64,000 nt of DNA from Gemelliphila asaccharolytica (GTDB taxonomy: Bacteria; Bacillota; Bacilli; Staphylococcales; Gemellaceae), in contig NZ_KQ959861.1 in the NCBI RefSeq assembly GCF_001553005.1, positions 1-64,000 of the forward strand, given 5' to 3'. The translations under genes were made by a program, and so were the position numbers. The notes below the pieces were generated by a model, which worked only from the letters and a program-made list of their open reading frames with translations, did not search any database and had not been told where the DNA came from. Of the stretch, positions 1 to 10,011 are shown one piece after another; position 1 is the stretch's first letter, and each line of letters opens with the position of its first letter.

Positions 1-28
1 TTAGGTCTAACTTTTGGGGGTCAGTTCA
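1..28. mobile_element. Terminal inverted repeat of an IS3-family (IS150-like) element, rest outside window
   Basis: Read on the minus strand from base 28 leftwards the sequence begins TGAACTGACCCCCAAAAGTT and continues AGACCTAA. From memory this matches the TG...CA-tipped ends of IS150-group elements, whose tips resemble TGTACTGACCCC(C)AAAAGTT. No transposase is visible because the element would lie to the left of the window. Orientation cannot be told. The outer tip falls at base 28, inside what would be the start codon of the gene downstream of rpsP. Confidence 0.5.
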
Positions 29-62
29 TTATTTCTCCTTTTTTTAGTAAATAAATAACTAT

Positions 63-335
63 TTATTTACTAATTTTTGATTCATGGAATTTTTTCATAA
101 TTCCTTGTTTAGATAATAGGCTTCTTACAGTATCTGATGGTTGTGCACCACATGATAACCATTTTAATGCCAAATTCTCATCTATTTTAACTTCTGCTGG
201 ATCTTTAATAGGATTATAAGTTCCAATATTTTCTATAGAACGACCATCACGAGGTGCTCTAGAATCAGCTACAACAATACGGTAAAAAGGTGATTTTTTA
301 GCACCTAATCTTTTCAAACGGATTTTTACTGCCAT
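63..335 (-). CDS. rpsP: 30S ribosomal protein S16
   Basis: Small-subunit ribosomal protein of 90 aa that binds 16S rRNA during early 30S assembly. The N-terminus [20 protein letters not shown] and the following SRAPRDGR and IGTYNP segments are the S16 signature; length is normal. A Shine-Dalgarno-like AGGAG lies just upstream of the ATG and a good promoter lies at 433-461. In related bacteria rpsP is followed by a KH-domain gene and/or rimM-trmD. Here only an AAGGAG ribosome site follows before what looks like an IS end, so the downstream part of the operon may be displaced or lost. Confidence 0.97.
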   Translation of the reverse strand: MAVKIRLKRLGAKKSPFYRIVVADSRAPRDGRSIENIGTYNPIKDPAEVKIDENLALKWLSCGAQPSDTVRSLLSKQGIMKKFHESKISK

Positions 336-432
336 TTTATACTCCTTTAACTTTGCTCAACTTAAAATTTATTTGTGTTTATGATTTATTTAATGAAAAG
401 TTGAATCAATAAGCTATTGTTAAGCTTTATAA

Positions 433-461
433 ATTTTATCATTTTATCTACTTAAAGTCAA
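433..461 (-). promoter_or_regulatory. Sigma-A promoter for rpsP
   Basis: On the minus strand TTGACT (456-461) and TAAAAT (433-438) are separated by 17 bases, with a TG one base before the -10 (extended -10). Transcription would start near 425 and run into rpsP about 90 bases later. Confidence 0.65.
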
Positions 462-556
462 TATTTTTAAAGAAAAATGTCAATTTTTTTTATTGACACT
501 TATTTTATACTGTTAAGAATGAGAATTTTGTATAAAATAGTAGAAAAGAAATAGTT

Positions 557-1930
557 TTAAAAATTAATTTTATTTTCTAAGAAACTTTTTAATTTAGATA
601 TTTCTACTCTTTCTTGTTTCATAGAATCTCTGAATCTTATAGTAACCATGTTGTCATTTTGAGATTCAAAATCATAAGTTATGCAAAAAGGTGTTCCTAT
701 TTCATCTTGTCTTCTATATCTTTTACCTATAGAACCTGTTTCATCAAATGTTATCATAAAATCTTTTGATAGATTATAAAATATTTCCATTGATTTTTCT
801 GATAATTTTTTAGAAAGAGGTAAAATAGCTGCTTTGTATGGTGCTATTGCAGGGTGAAGTGATAAAACCAAACGTGTTTCATTTTCTGATATATTTTCTT
901 CTTTATACGCATCACAAATAAATGCTAATAAAACTCTGTCAACTCCGACAGATGGTTCTATACAGTATGGTATAAATTTCTTGTTTGAGATTAAATCTTG
1001 ATAGGAAAGATCTATTTTAGAGTGTTCTGAATGTTGTTTAAGATCGTAATCAGTTCTTGATGCAATTCCCCAAAGTTCGCCCCAACCAAAAGGGAATCTA
1101 TATTCTATGTCAGTAGTTGCATTTGAATAGTGTGATAGTTCTTCTTTTTCGTGATCTCTTAATCTTATTTTACTTTCGTTTATACCTAATGATAATAACC
1201 AATTTTTGCAGAAATTTTTCCAGTAAGATTGCCAATTAAGTTCTGTACCAGGCTCACAAAAGAATTCTAATTCCATTTGTTCAAATTCTCTTGTTCTAAA
1301 TATAAAGTTTCCTGGAGTTATTTCATTTCTGAATGATTTTCCTATTTGTCCTATTCCAAATGGTAATTTTTTTCTCATAGATCTTTGCACATTTTTAAAG
1401 TTTACAAAAATTCCTTGAGCAGTTTCAGGTCTAAGAAAAATTTGATTAGTTGAGTTTTCTATAACTCCTTGATTTGTTTTAAACATTAAGTTGAATTGTC
1501 TAATATCTGTGAAGTTATTACCATTACATTCTGGACATTTGATATTATTTTCATTTATTATGTTTTTTAATTCTTCGAATGAAAGTCCATCTACTACAAT
1601 ATCTTCCCCTTTATTTTTGAAAAAGAATTCTTCTATTAATTTATCAGCACGAAGTCTAGTTTTACAATTTTTGCAATCCATTAATGGATCTGAAAAGTTG
1701 CTTAAATGTCCAGATGCTTCCCATGTTTTTGGATTCATTAAGATAGCACTATCTAGGCCTACGTTATATATAGATTCTTGTATAAATTTTTTCCACCATG
1801 CTTTTTTAATATTATTTTTTATTTCTACACCCAAAGGTCCGTAGTCCCATGTATTTGCAAGTCCACCATATATTTCTGATCCTTGAAAAATTATTCCTCT
1901 ATTTTTTGCTAAATTTAAAATTTTGTCCAT
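557..1930 (-). CDS. glyS: Glycine--tRNA ligase (dimeric, class II)
   Basis: Charges tRNA-Gly with glycine in the cytoplasm. The 457-aa protein is the single-chain alpha2 type, not the two-subunit alpha/beta enzyme. Visible landmarks: N-terminal [11 protein letters not shown]...WDYGPLG, two Cys pairs (CKNC near residue 85 and CPEC near 133) that could form a zinc site, class II motif 2 around FRNEITP...[13 protein letters not shown], and motif 3 near the end of the catalytic core ([13 protein letters not shown]). The C-terminal anticodon-binding domain follows ([10 protein letters not shown]...). It is monocistronic, preceded by a T-box leader with a terminator, so expression should respond to uncharged tRNA-Gly. 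A tRNA-Gly gene lies at 41945. Confidence 0.96.
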   Translation of the reverse strand: MDKILNLAKNRGIIFQGSEIYGGLANTWDYGPLGVEIKNNIKKAWWKKFIQESIYNVGLDSAILMNPKTWEASGHLSNFSDPLMDCKNCKTRLRADKLIEEFFFKNKGEDIVVDGLSFEELKNIINENNIKCPECNGNNFTDIRQFNLMFKTNQGVIENSTNQIFLRPETAQGIFVNFKNVQRSMRKKLPFGIGQIGKSFRNEITPGNFIFRTREFEQMELEFFCEPGTELNWQSYWKNFCKNWLLSLGINESKIRLRDHEKEELSHYSNATTDIEYRFPFGWGELWGIASRTDYDLKQHSEHSKIDLSYQDLISNKKFIPYCIEPSVGVDRVLLAFICDAYKEENISENETRLVLSLHPAIAPYKAAILPLSKKLSEKSMEIFYNLSKDFMITFDETGSIGKRYRRQDEIGTPFCITYDFESQNDNMVTIRFRDSMKQERVEISKLKSFLENKINF

Positions 1931-1950
1931 TATTTTTTCTCCTTTTTAAT

Positions 1951-1994
1951 AAATAAAAAAACCCTGTATATAAAAATTAATTTCATATACAGGG
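1951..1994 (-). terminator. Intrinsic terminator of the glyS T-box
   Basis: On the minus strand CCCTGTATAT (1985-1994) pairs with ATATACAGGG (1962-1971), followed by a T-rich run (1951-1961). It lies between the T-box core and the glyS ribosome site, as expected for the attenuator. Confidence 0.88.
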
Positions 1995-2099
1995 ACGAAT
2001 TAAATCCGCGGTTCCACCCTTATTAGTATTATACTCTCTTTTAAAATATAAAATTGTATACCAAATTTTTTCTAGCCTTCCACCATCACTAGATCGCTT
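1951..2099 (-). promoter_or_regulatory. T-box leader (glycine) of glyS
   Basis: The minus strand carries the T-box core AAGGGTGGAACCGCGG at 2006-2021, preceded by Stem I elements (AGCGA near 2094-2098 and GGTGGAAG around 2075-2083). A GGT codon at 2060-2062, in TTTGGTATAC, is a good candidate glycine specifier. The core is followed by an intrinsic terminator. By the known mechanism, uncharged tRNA-Gly pairs with the specifier and T-box and favours the antiterminator, turning glyS on. The exact specifier assignment is inference. Confidence 0.9.
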
Positions 2100-2105
2100 A
2101 TATAG

Positions 2106-2134
2106 ATGATAACATTTTTATAAAAATATATCAA
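2106..2134 (-). promoter_or_regulatory. Sigma-A promoter for the T-box/glyS transcript
   Basis: Minus-strand TTGATA (2129-2134) and TATCAT (2106-2111) are 17 bases apart, with TG just before the -10. The predicted start near 2099 fits the 5' end of the T-box. A divergent -10-like TATAAT at 2165-2170 probably serves dnaG. Confidence 0.6.
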
Positions 2135-2212
2135 TAAGTAATTTATTTTTAAATAAAAAAATGATATAATAAAATAAACGTTTAGCCTTTTTTAGCTATT
2201 TAGGAGGATTAA

Positions 2213-4000
2213 TTGGTTAAAATTTCACAAAAAGATATAGATTTTATATTAGATACTTTAGACATTGTTGATTTAATAAGTGAATATATAAAGTTAGAAA
2301 AGAAAGGAAGAAATTATTTGGGCCTTTGTCCTTTTCATAGTGAAAGGACTCCGTCATTTACTGTTTCTAGAGAAAAAAAAATATTTCACTGTTTCGGATG
2401 TAATAAGGGAGGTAATGTATTTCAATTTTTATCTCAAATTGAAAATATTACTTATGCACAAGCTGTATCAAAGCTGGCTTCTAGGTTTGGAATAAAAGTA
2501 GAGGAAAAAGAATCTTTTGAGTATGATATAACAAATAAAAAAGATTCTATGTATTATGCCTACATATTGTTAGCAGATTACTATAATTATATATTATTAA
2601 ATACAGCAGAAGCTTCAATTGCTTTGAAATATCTTTTAAATAGGGGATTAAGTCTTCAAACTATCAAGGAATTTAATATTGGCTATGCACCTAGTAATAA
2701 TGATTCAGCAGTTTCTTTTTTGGAAAAATATAATTTTAATATGTCTTATGCTGTAGCTGCAGGTGTAATAAAAGAGTCAAATAAAAAATATTGTGATGTT
2801 TTTAATGATAGAATAATTTTTCCTATAAGAGATGATAGTGGTAAGATAGTAGCTTTTTCAGGACGCACATTATCTAAAGAAAAAGATATTGCAAAATACT
2901 ATAATACTCATGAAACAGAAATATTTGAGAAAAAAAATATTCTGTTCAATTTATCAAACTCTAGACCATACATAAGAAAAAAGAAAGAAATAATGTTATC
3001 TGAAGGATATATGGATGTCATATCATCATATCAAGAAAATGTTAAGAATATCGTTGGTCTAATGGGTACTAATATAGATAATAGTAAAATAGATAAAATA
3101 TCTCAGATTGCTGATAAATTTATTTTAGCACTAGATAATGATAGTGCTGGTATAGAGGCAACTATAAAAATAGGAGACAAATTATTATTAAAAAGTGATA
3201 ATGTATATAAGTTGGTATTTAGTGGCTCAAAAGATATAGATGAATTTGTATCAGAAAAAAGAAAAAAAGGTATAGACTTTGATTTTAATGATTATATAGA
3301 AAAAAATATAGTTCATTATATAGAGTATAAAATAGACTACTATAAGAATAGTATCAAGAATTTACAAGAAAAAATAAAATGTAAAGATTTATTATTAAAA
3401 AATATTTCTGTTATTAAGGATATTGCTCTCAAAGATATACTTTTATCACAACTTTCAGAAAAATTTTTAATAGATAAAAAGATTTTATTAAAGGATATTT
3501 TATTAATTTCTAATAATAATTTTCAAAGCGAAGATAAGTTTTTAAATAATTCAGACATTTTTTATTATTATGATAAAGGGCATTTCAATAAAAAAATATG
3601 TAAATTATTTAAATATTTTTTTGTTTCCAGAGATAATTTTTTATTAGTTTATAGAAAACTAGAAAATTTTAAATTTGAAAATAATATCTTTAATATGTTA
3701 TTGAAAAATTTAGTAACATATTATAATAATTATAATATTTTTTATATTCATAAATTTATTAATATAGTAGAAGATGATGAAATTATAAATTTAGTTGAGT
3801 ATATAGAAAATAACAATTTTTTCATAAATGAAGAGGTAGATTTATTAAATATTGAAGAGTATGTAAATTTTGTTAAAAATGAAGAAATTCAATCAAAAAA
3901 TGTAGAAAATATAAAAGATAATTTAAAATTTGCTATTGTAGAATCTGATTTTAAAAAACAATTAGAGTTATTAAATAAGTTAAAAAAATATAAAAAATAA
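2213..4000 (+). CDS. dnaG: DNA primase
   Basis: Synthesises RNA primers for replication and works with the replicative helicase. The TTG start is chosen because TAGGAGG sits just upstream. The 595-aa protein has the CHC2 zinc finger (CPFH...CFGC, residues about 39-65), the RNA polymerase core, and Toprim motifs EGYMDV (about 263) and ALDNDSAG (about 305). The C-terminal third, very rich in Asn, Lys and Ile, should be the helicase-binding domain but is poorly conserved. It forms the classic dnaG-rpoD operon, with 10 bases between the genes. Confidence 0.96.
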   Translation: MVKISQKDIDFILDTLDIVDLISEYIKLEKKGRNYLGLCPFHSERTPSFTVSREKKIFHCFGCNKGGNVFQFLSQIENITYAQAVSKLASRFGIKVEEKESFEYDITNKKDSMYYAYILLADYYNYILLNTAEASIALKYLLNRGLSLQTIKEFNIGYAPSNNDSAVSFLEKYNFNMSYAVAAGVIKESNKKYCDVFNDRIIFPIRDDSGKIVAFSGRTLSKEKDIAKYYNTHETEIFEKKNILFNLSNSRPYIRKKKEIMLSEGYMDVISSYQENVKNIVGLMGTNIDNSKIDKISQIADKFILALDNDSAGIEATIKIGDKLLLKSDNVYKLVFSGSKDIDEFVSEKRKKGIDFDFNDYIEKNIVHYIEYKIDYYKNSIKNLQEKIKCKDLLLKNISVIKDIALKDILLSQLSEKFLIDKKILLKDILLISNNNFQSEDKFLNNSDIFYYYDKGHFNKKICKLFKYFFVSRDNFLLVYRKLENFKFENNIFNMLLKNLVTYYNNYNIFYIHKFINIVEDDEIINLVEYIENNNFFINEEVDLLNIEEYVNFVKNEEIQSKNVENIKDNLKFAIVESDFKKQLELLNKLKKYKK

Positions 4001-4010
4001 AGAGGTAAAA

Positions 4011-5096
4011 ATGCAAAAAAATAATAATGAAAAAACTTTTGAAATTATAAAAAAAGAATTTATAGAAAAAGGGAAAAGAAATGGTCAGTTGACACAAGAA
4101 GAAATAGTAGAAACATTTTCTGAGTACGAGATAAGTGCAGAAGATATAGAAGATTTTTATGAAGAATTAAATAAAGAAGATATAGTTTTGATAAATGAAA
4201 ACCAAAAGGATGATGAAGAAGAGTTAGATTTAGAAGATATGTCTGTACCAGCAGGTATAAAAACAAATGATCCGGTTAGAATGTATTTAAAAGAAATAGG
4301 GAAAGTACCTTTATTATCAAAGCAAAAGGAATTAGAGTTAGCTGTTATTATAGAAAATGGTTCAGAATCCGAAAAAGAGATTGCTAAAAAAGAATTAGCA
4401 GAAGCAAATTTAAGATTAGTGGTAAGTATAGCTAAAAGATATGTGGGAAGAGGTATGCTTTTTTTAGATCTTATACAAGAAGGAAATATGGGACTTATTA
4501 AAGCAGTAGAAAAATTTGATTATTCAAAAGGTTTTAAATTTAGTACATATGCAACTTGGTGGATTAGACAAGCAATTACGAGAGCAATTGCAGATCAAGC
4601 TAGAACTATAAGAATTCCTGTACATATGGTTGAAACTATAAATAGATTAATAAAAATACAAAGACAATTATTACAAGATTTAGGAAGAGAGCCAAAACCA
4701 GAAGAAATAGGTGTTAAAATGGGCATAACTCCTGAAAAAGTAAGAGAAATTTTAAAAATCGCTCAAGAGCCAGTATCACTTGAAACTCCTATTGGAGAAG
4801 AAGATGATTCACATTTGGGAGATTTTATTGAAGATAAAGAAGCACAGTCTCCAGCAGAGCATGCGTCTAATGAGTTATTAAAAGAACAGCTTGAAGAAAT
4901 TTTAGAAACATTGACAGATAGAGAAGAAAATGTATTAAAATTAAGATTTGGTCTTAAAGATGGGAAAACTCATACCTTAGAAGAAGTAGGGACAGCTTTT
5001 GGAGTTACTCGTGAAAGAATAAGACAAATAGAATCTAAAGCAATAAAAAAATTAAAACATCCAGCAAAATTAAATAAATTAAAAGGATATATGTAG
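4011..5096 (+). CDS. rpoD: RNA polymerase primary sigma factor
   Basis: Housekeeping sigma-70 factor (SigA type), 361 aa. Region 1.2 ([18 protein letters not shown]), region 2 ([19 protein letters not shown], then [17 protein letters not shown] for 2.3/2.4), region 3 and region 4.2 ([20 protein letters not shown]) are all intact. The N-terminal region 1.1 is short and acidic, as in other Bacilli. It directly follows dnaG. A strong bidirectional terminator follows at 5181-5246. Confidence 0.97.
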   Translation: MQKNNNEKTFEIIKKEFIEKGKRNGQLTQEEIVETFSEYEISAEDIEDFYEELNKEDIVLINENQKDDEEELDLEDMSVPAGIKTNDPVRMYLKEIGKVPLLSKQKELELAVIIENGSESEKEIAKKELAEANLRLVVSIAKRYVGRGMLFLDLIQEGNMGLIKAVEKFDYSKGFKFSTYATWWIRQAITRAIADQARTIRIPVHMVETINRLIKIQRQLLQDLGREPKPEEIGVKMGITPEKVREILKIAQEPVSLETPIGEEDDSHLGDFIEDKEAQSPAEHASNELLKEQLEEILETLTDREENVLKLRFGLKDGKTHTLEEVGTAFGVTRERIRQIESKAIKKLKHPAKLNKLKGYM

Positions 5097-5180
5097 ATTT
5101 TAGATGAAATATAATATATATTTTAAAATATATAAATTTTAAAAATTTAATAAATTTAGAAATAATGATAGAATAATATA

Positions 5181-5246
5181 AAACAAAGGAGAAAAAATTA
5201 ATTAGTTGAAATTAACTAAAATATTTTTTTCTCCTTTGTTTTATTA
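5181..5246. terminator. Bidirectional intrinsic terminator between rpoD and fRMsr gene
   Basis: A long stem AAACAAAGGAGAAAAAA (5181-5197) pairs with its complement at 5225-5241, with T runs on both strands. It lies between convergent genes and can stop transcripts from both sides. The rest of 5097-5360 holds no recognisable gene. Confidence 0.85.
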
Positions 5247-5360
5247 ATTATTAACAATGTCTATTTTTTTAATTATTTAGCTCTATAGTTTAATTAATAT
5301 ATTATAAAAATTAAGATTATATATAAATATAATAAGTATTATTTAAAAGTATTTTGTAAC

Positions 5361-5825
5361 TTATTGTTGAAAATGGAAATCTTCAAAAATTTCTGTTACT
5401 ACGTCATTCCAAAAAGAAATTTCTTTTTCATTAAATCTATTGTATTTTGTAGAATCAATATCTAAAAGAACGACAACAGAATTATTTTTAATTATAGGAA
5501 TAACAAGTTCGCTATTTGTATTACTATCGCAAGCTATATGATCTTGAAACTCATGGACATTATTCACATAAATTGTTTTTTTGTTTGTATAACATTTACC
5601 ACAAACACCTTTATTAAAAGGTATTCTGACGCACGCAACCTTACCTTGAAAAGGGCCTAGAACTAAATTTTTATTAACATCATCAACTATATAAAAACCT
5701 ACCCAATTAGTATCAGGTAAATATTCTTTAAAAAAAGAACTTAAATTAGAAAGATTTGCATATATATTATTTTCATTAGATATTAAAGATTTAGCTTGTG
5801 AAATTATTAATTTTTTATTTTCCAT
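5361..5825 (-). CDS. msrC: Free methionine-(R)-sulfoxide reductase (GAF domain)
   Basis: A 154-aa single-GAF-domain protein of the fRMsr/YebR family, which reduces free Met-R-sulfoxide using a Cys relay recharged by thioredoxin. Family landmarks: WVGFYIVDD, LGPFQGKVACVRIPFNKGVC, and HIACDSNTNSELVIPI. The cysteines in KVAC, KGVC and HIAC match the redox Cys of the family; one further Cys (GKC) lies next to the second. It is monocistronic with an AGG-type ribosome site, convergent to rpoD. The symbol follows the E. coli usage; yebR or another name may be preferred. Confidence 0.88.
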   Translation of the reverse strand: MENKKLIISQAKSLISNENNIYANLSNLSSFFKEYLPDTNWVGFYIVDDVNKNLVLGPFQGKVACVRIPFNKGVCGKCYTNKKTIYVNNVHEFQDHIACDSNTNSELVIPIIKNNSVVVLLDIDSTKYNRFNEKEISFWNDVVTEIFEDFHFQQ

Positions 5826-5971
5826 AATATTTTAACCTCCTAAAAATAGATATTAAAAATTATTACATAAAAATGAAAAAAATAAAAGTAAAAATTTGTA
5901 AAATTTATAATAAAAATAGATAAAAATAATTATATGTGATAAAATTAAATAAAAATATATTAGGAGAATGT

Positions 5972-6775
5972 ATGAAAAAAGAAAGAGCAGACGTTCTTTG
6001 TGTTTTACAAAATTTGTTTGATTCAAGAGAAAAAGCAAAAAGAGCAATAATGGCTGGAACGGTATATATTGGGAATATAAAAGTAGATAAGGCTGGAGAA
6101 AAATATAAAAATACAACTATTTTTAATGTTAAAGGTAATATACTACCTTACGTTAGTAGGGGTGGCTTTAAATTAGAAAAAGCTATCAAGTTATTTTCTT
6201 TTTCTGTAGAAAATAAAGTTATGTTAGATATAGGGGCTTCTACTGGTGGATTTACTGATTGTGCTTTACAAAATGGAGCAAAATATGTATATGCTTTAGA
6301 TGTTGGAACAAATCAATTAGCGTGGAAATTAAGAATAAATGATAAAGTCTGCGTAATGGAAAAAACTAATTTTAGACATTGTACAAAATCACTTTTTAGT
6401 AAAAAAATAGAAGTGGTATCTATAGATGTTTCATTTATATCGCTTACAATTATTCTTGAAAAATTAACAGAAATAATTGAAAAAAATGGAGATGTGTGTG
6501 CCTTAATAAAACCTCAATTTGAAGCTGGAAAAATAAATGTTTCAAAAGGAGGAATAGTTAAAAGTAAAAAAGTACATGAAGATGTTATAAAAAAAATTTT
6601 CGAATTTGCAAATTCAAAAGGATTTAGTGTTAAAGGATTAACACATTCCCCGATAAAAGGAGGAAAAGGGAATATTGAGTTTTTAATTATATTAAAATAT
6701 ACTCCTAATAATGTGGAAAATGATAAATCTTTACAATTTAAGGAAGTTGTAGAAAATGCTCATAATGAATTATAG
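5972..6775 (+). CDS. tlyA: TlyA-family rRNA 2'-O-methyltransferase
   Basis: The 267-aa protein has an N-terminal S4 RNA-binding domain (ADVLCVLQNLFDSREKAKRAI) and a FtsJ-like SAM methyltransferase domain (MLDIGASTGGFTDCALQNGA as motif I). TlyA/YqxC proteins methylate rRNA riboses in some bacteria; in Bacilli some have been called hemolysin, on weak grounds. The start at 5972 is preferred over upstream in-frame codons because TAGGAG precedes it by a normal distance. It heads a run with recN, as in Bacillus (yqxC-ahrC-recN), but the arginine repressor gene between them is absent. Confidence 0.93.
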   Translation: MKKERADVLCVLQNLFDSREKAKRAIMAGTVYIGNIKVDKAGEKYKNTTIFNVKGNILPYVSRGGFKLEKAIKLFSFSVENKVMLDIGASTGGFTDCALQNGAKYVYALDVGTNQLAWKLRINDKVCVMEKTNFRHCTKSLFSKKIEVVSIDVSFISLTIILEKLTEIIEKNGDVCALIKPQFEAGKINVSKGGIVKSKKVHEDVIKKIFEFANSKGFSVKGLTHSPIKGGKGNIEFLIILKYTPNNVENDKSLQFKEVVENAHNEL

Positions 6776-6787
6776 AGGTATTTATTT

Positions 6788-8488
6788 ATGTTGTTGCAAT
6801 TAAATATAAGAGAATATGGAATTATAGAAAATTTATGTATAGAATTTAAAGAAGGACTTACAGTTTTGTCTGGAGAAACTGGAGCAGGTAAATCTATGAT
6901 ATTATCTGCAATATCACAATTAACAGGGCAAAAAACTTCTACTATATATATAAGACATGGAAAAGAAAAGGCAACCATTGAAGGGGTTTTTGATTATATA
7001 CATGATGAGAATTTAATAAAAATATTAGAAGATTTAGATATATCTACAAAAGAAGAAATTTTAGTTATAAAAAGAGATATTTATAAGTCAGGTAAAAGTA
7101 TTTGTAGGATAAATAATGTTATTGTAAATTTGTCAGTTTTAAAAAAAATATCTCCTTTTTTCATAGATATACATGAGCAGAGAGATGGAAATATTTTACT
7201 TTCAGAAAAAAATCATTTGTTATTATTGGATCAATTTGGAATGAATGATTTACAGCCGTATATAGAAAATTATAATAATAATTATTTAGAATACAAAGTA
7301 TTAAAAGAAAAATTAATTAATATAGAAAATGAAAATAGAGAATTAACAGAAAAAATAGATTTTATAAGGTATCAGATACAAGAATTAGAGTTATTAAATT
7401 TAAAAGATGGAGAAATAGTTACTTTAGAAGAAAAAATAGATTATTTAAGTAATTATGAAAAAATAAATTTTATTTGTAATAATATAAAAAACAATATAGT
7501 TAGAGAAAATGGAATTTTGGAACAAACTTATGAAATTAAGATACTAATAGAAAAACTAGCGAAATACACTAATAAATTAAACGATAAAATTGAAAAAATT
7601 AATGATTATTATTATTTAATAGAAGATGTAAATAATGATATTGATGATTTAATTAATAATATTGATTATGATGAAGAAATATTAGATACTATGGAAAGTA
7701 GATTATTTGAACTTAAATCAATAGAAAAAAAATATTCTAAAAGTATAGATGAATTAATTTTATATAAAAAAGAATTAAATGAAAAACTTTATAATTTTGA
7801 AAATTTTGATAATAACTTATCTCAAATTAAAAAAAAGGTAAACACTAAAGAATTAGAATTGAGAAAATCAGCTGATAATCTTTCAGAAAAAAGAAAAGAA
7901 ATAGCGATGAAAATGGAAGAATTAATAGAAAAAGAATTGAAATATTTATATATGGAAAATAGTACTATTAAAATAGATTTTCAAAAAAAAGAATTTTCAC
8001 AACATGGAGTAGATGATGTAAAATTTTTAATTAGTGCAAACGAAGGGGAACCTTTAAAATCTTTATCTAAAGTAGCATCTGGAGGGGAATTATCAAGAAT
8101 AATGTTAGGATTAAAGATAATATATACAAATAAAAATTCTTCATTATTAACTATATTTGATGAGATTGATACAGGAGTAAGTGGAAGGGTTGCTCAAAGA
8201 ATGGCGGAAAAAATTTATCAATTATCAATTTCTTCTCAAGTATTTGCTATAACTCATTTGCCACAGATGGTGGCCATAGCAGATAATAATCTACTTATTA
8301 AAAAGAAAGAGATAAATGGAAGAACAATTTCCGATGTTTATGAATTAGATGATAATAAAAAAGTTATAGAGATAGCTAAGATGATATCTACTTCTTCTAT
8401 TACTGAAATAACAAAAAAACATTCTTTAGAAATGATAAATAATGCAAAAAAAATAAAAAAAGGTTTAAATAAAATATATGACAAGTAA
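6788..8488 (+). CDS. recN: DNA repair protein RecN
   Basis: SMC-like ATPase that gathers at double-strand breaks and helps recombinational repair. The 566-aa protein has Walker A LSGETGAGKSMIL (about 28-40), a long coiled-coil middle (about 150-380), and a C-terminal half with signature VASGGELSRIMLGLK and Walker B LTIFDEIDTGVSG. Length is normal. The start follows TAGAGGT. It overlaps rsgA by 11 bases, suggesting translational coupling. Confidence 0.96.
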   Translation: MLLQLNIREYGIIENLCIEFKEGLTVLSGETGAGKSMILSAISQLTGQKTSTIYIRHGKEKATIEGVFDYIHDENLIKILEDLDISTKEEILVIKRDIYKSGKSICRINNVIVNLSVLKKISPFFIDIHEQRDGNILLSEKNHLLLLDQFGMNDLQPYIENYNNNYLEYKVLKEKLINIENENRELTEKIDFIRYQIQELELLNLKDGEIVTLEEKIDYLSNYEKINFICNNIKNNIVRENGILEQTYEIKILIEKLAKYTNKLNDKIEKINDYYYLIEDVNNDIDDLINNIDYDEEILDTMESRLFELKSIEKKYSKSIDELILYKKELNEKLYNFENFDNNLSQIKKKVNTKELELRKSADNLSEKRKEIAMKMEELIEKELKYLYMENSTIKIDFQKKEFSQHGVDDVKFLISANEGEPLKSLSKVASGGELSRIMLGLKIIYTNKNSSLLTIFDEIDTGVSGRVAQRMAEKIYQLSISSQVFAITHLPQMVAIADNNLLIKKKEINGRTISDVYELDDNKKVIEIAKMISTSSITEITKKHSLEMINNAKKIKKGLNKIYDK

Positions 8489-9362
8489 TAAAGGAAGAAT
8501 AATAAAATCAATAGGAGGATTTTATTATGTTTTATTTAATAATTCGTTGATAACTTGCAGAGCTAGAGGAAAATTTAGAAATGACAAAGTAACCCCTTTA
8601 GTAGGAGATATAGTAACGTTCGATATTAGTTCAGATAATAGTGGATACATAACTGATATAGATAAAAGAAAAAATAAGTTGCTAAGACCAAAAGTAGCAA
8701 ATATAGATTATAATATAATTGTTACTTCAGTAAAAAGTCCTAATTTTTCCAGCAAGTTATTGGATAAAAGTATAATTTTGAATGAGAATTTTCATGTTAA
8801 TACTATTATAATATTGTCTAAATTAGATTTGTTAGATGAAGAAGAATTAAATAAAATAGAGAATATAAAAAAATATTATCGAAATATAGGATATTTGATT
8901 TATACAAATAGTAAAGAGGATATATCTATTTTGAAAAATATTTTAAAAAATAAATTTGTATCTGTATCAGGTCAGTCAGGTGCTGGAAAATCTACTTTTA
9001 TAAATAATTTATCTGATAGAAAATTAAAGCTAAAAACAGGAGAAATATCTTTTGTTTTAGGAAGAGGAAAACATACTACAAGACATATAGAGTTTTACAA
9101 TATTGATGGTTTTTATATAGCTGATACACCAGGTTTTTCTTCTCTAGATATTTCTTTATTAGAAAAACAAGACTTAAAATTTTTATTTAGAGAATTTAAA
9201 AATTTTAATTGTAAATTTAAGTTGTGTAATCATATAAATGAGCCAGAGTGTGAGTTAAAAAAAATTTTAAAAACTAATTTAGAGAATTCTTATCTAAAAG
9301 AAAGATATAATAATTATAAAAATATTATGGATGAAATAGAGAAAGGAAGGAGAAGATATTGA
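8478..9362 (+). CDS. rsgA: Ribosome small-subunit-dependent GTPase A
   Basis: Circularly permuted GTPase that checks late 30S assembly. The 294-aa protein has an N-terminal OB fold (GGFYYVLFNNSLITCRARGKFR), the permuted G motifs (SKLDLL as G4, SGQSGAGKSTFINNL as P-loop near residue 166, DTPGFSSLD as G3) and a C-terminal zinc site with Cys and His residues (FNCKFKLCNHINEPEC). It sits in an rsgA-rpe-thiN order conserved in Bacilli and ends in TGA, showing that TGA is a normal stop here. Confidence 0.96.
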   Translation: MTSNKGRIIKSIGGFYYVLFNNSLITCRARGKFRNDKVTPLVGDIVTFDISSDNSGYITDIDKRKNKLLRPKVANIDYNIIVTSVKSPNFSSKLLDKSIILNENFHVNTIIILSKLDLLDEEELNKIENIKKYYRNIGYLIYTNSKEDISILKNILKNKFVSVSGQSGAGKSTFINNLSDRKLKLKTGEISFVLGRGKHTTRHIEFYNIDGFYIADTPGFSSLDISLLEKQDLKFLFREFKNFNCKFKLCNHINEPECELKKILKTNLENSYLKERYNNYKNIMDEIEKGRRRY

Positions 9363-9364
9363 GA

Positions 9365-10009
9365 ATGAAAAAGATATTACCTTCGATATTGTCTGCAGAC
9401 TTTTCCAACTTAGGAAAAGAAATTATAGAAATGGAAAATATAGGTGTTGATATGTTTCACATAGATGTGATGGATGGACATTTTGTTCCTAACATTTCTT
9501 TTGCATTTCCAATTATAAGTTCCATTAGAAAAATAACTAATAAGATATTTGATGTGCATTTAATGATAGATAATCCTGAAAATTATGTTGAGAGAATATG
9601 TGATTCTGGAGCAGATATGATTTCATTTCATATAGAATCTACAAATCATGCAGATAGAGTAATTCAATTAATAAAAAATAAAGGAAAAAAAGTAGGTATA
9701 GCTATAAATCCTCAAACTTCTGTAGACAGTATTATTTATTTGTTATCTACAGTTGATTATGTTTTAGTTATGAGTGTAAATCCAGGATTTGGAGGGCAAA
9801 AATTTATTAGTTATGTGCTAGACAAAATAAATATTCTTGATAGTATAAGAAAAGAAAAAAAATATAATTTTTTAATAGAGGTAGATGGAGGAATAAATAT
9901 AGAAACCTCAAAGATTTGTAGAGATAAAGGAGCAGATTTATTAGTTTGTGGATCGTTTTTGTTTGCTTCAGATGACAAGAAAAATACATATAAAGAGTTG
10001 TTAAAATAA
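9365..10009 (+). CDS. rpe: Ribulose-phosphate 3-epimerase
   Basis: Pentose phosphate pathway enzyme interconverting ribulose-5-phosphate and xylulose-5-phosphate. The 214-aa TIM barrel shows PSILSADFSNLG, the metal/catalytic segment FHIDVMDGHFVPNISFAF, FDVHLMIDNPE, VMSVNPGFGGQKF and IEVDGGIN with the catalytic Asp. A TTG at 9359 in the same frame is an alternative start; both lie behind AAGGAGA. The gene overlaps or abuts the end of rsgA and is followed two bases later by thiN. Confidence 0.96.
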   Translation: MKKILPSILSADFSNLGKEIIEMENIGVDMFHIDVMDGHFVPNISFAFPIISSIRKITNKIFDVHLMIDNPENYVERICDSGADMISFHIESTNHADRVIQLIKNKGKKVGIAINPQTSVDSIIYLLSTVDYVLVMSVNPGFGGQKFISYVLDKINILDSIRKEKKYNFLIEVDGGINIETSKICRDKGADLLVCGSFLFASDDKKNTYKELLK

Positions 10010-10011
10010 TA

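Noticed and set aside
1491..1844. Open frame antisense to glyS
   Set aside because: It is a shadow of the glyS coding frame, lacks a ribosome site and matches no family.
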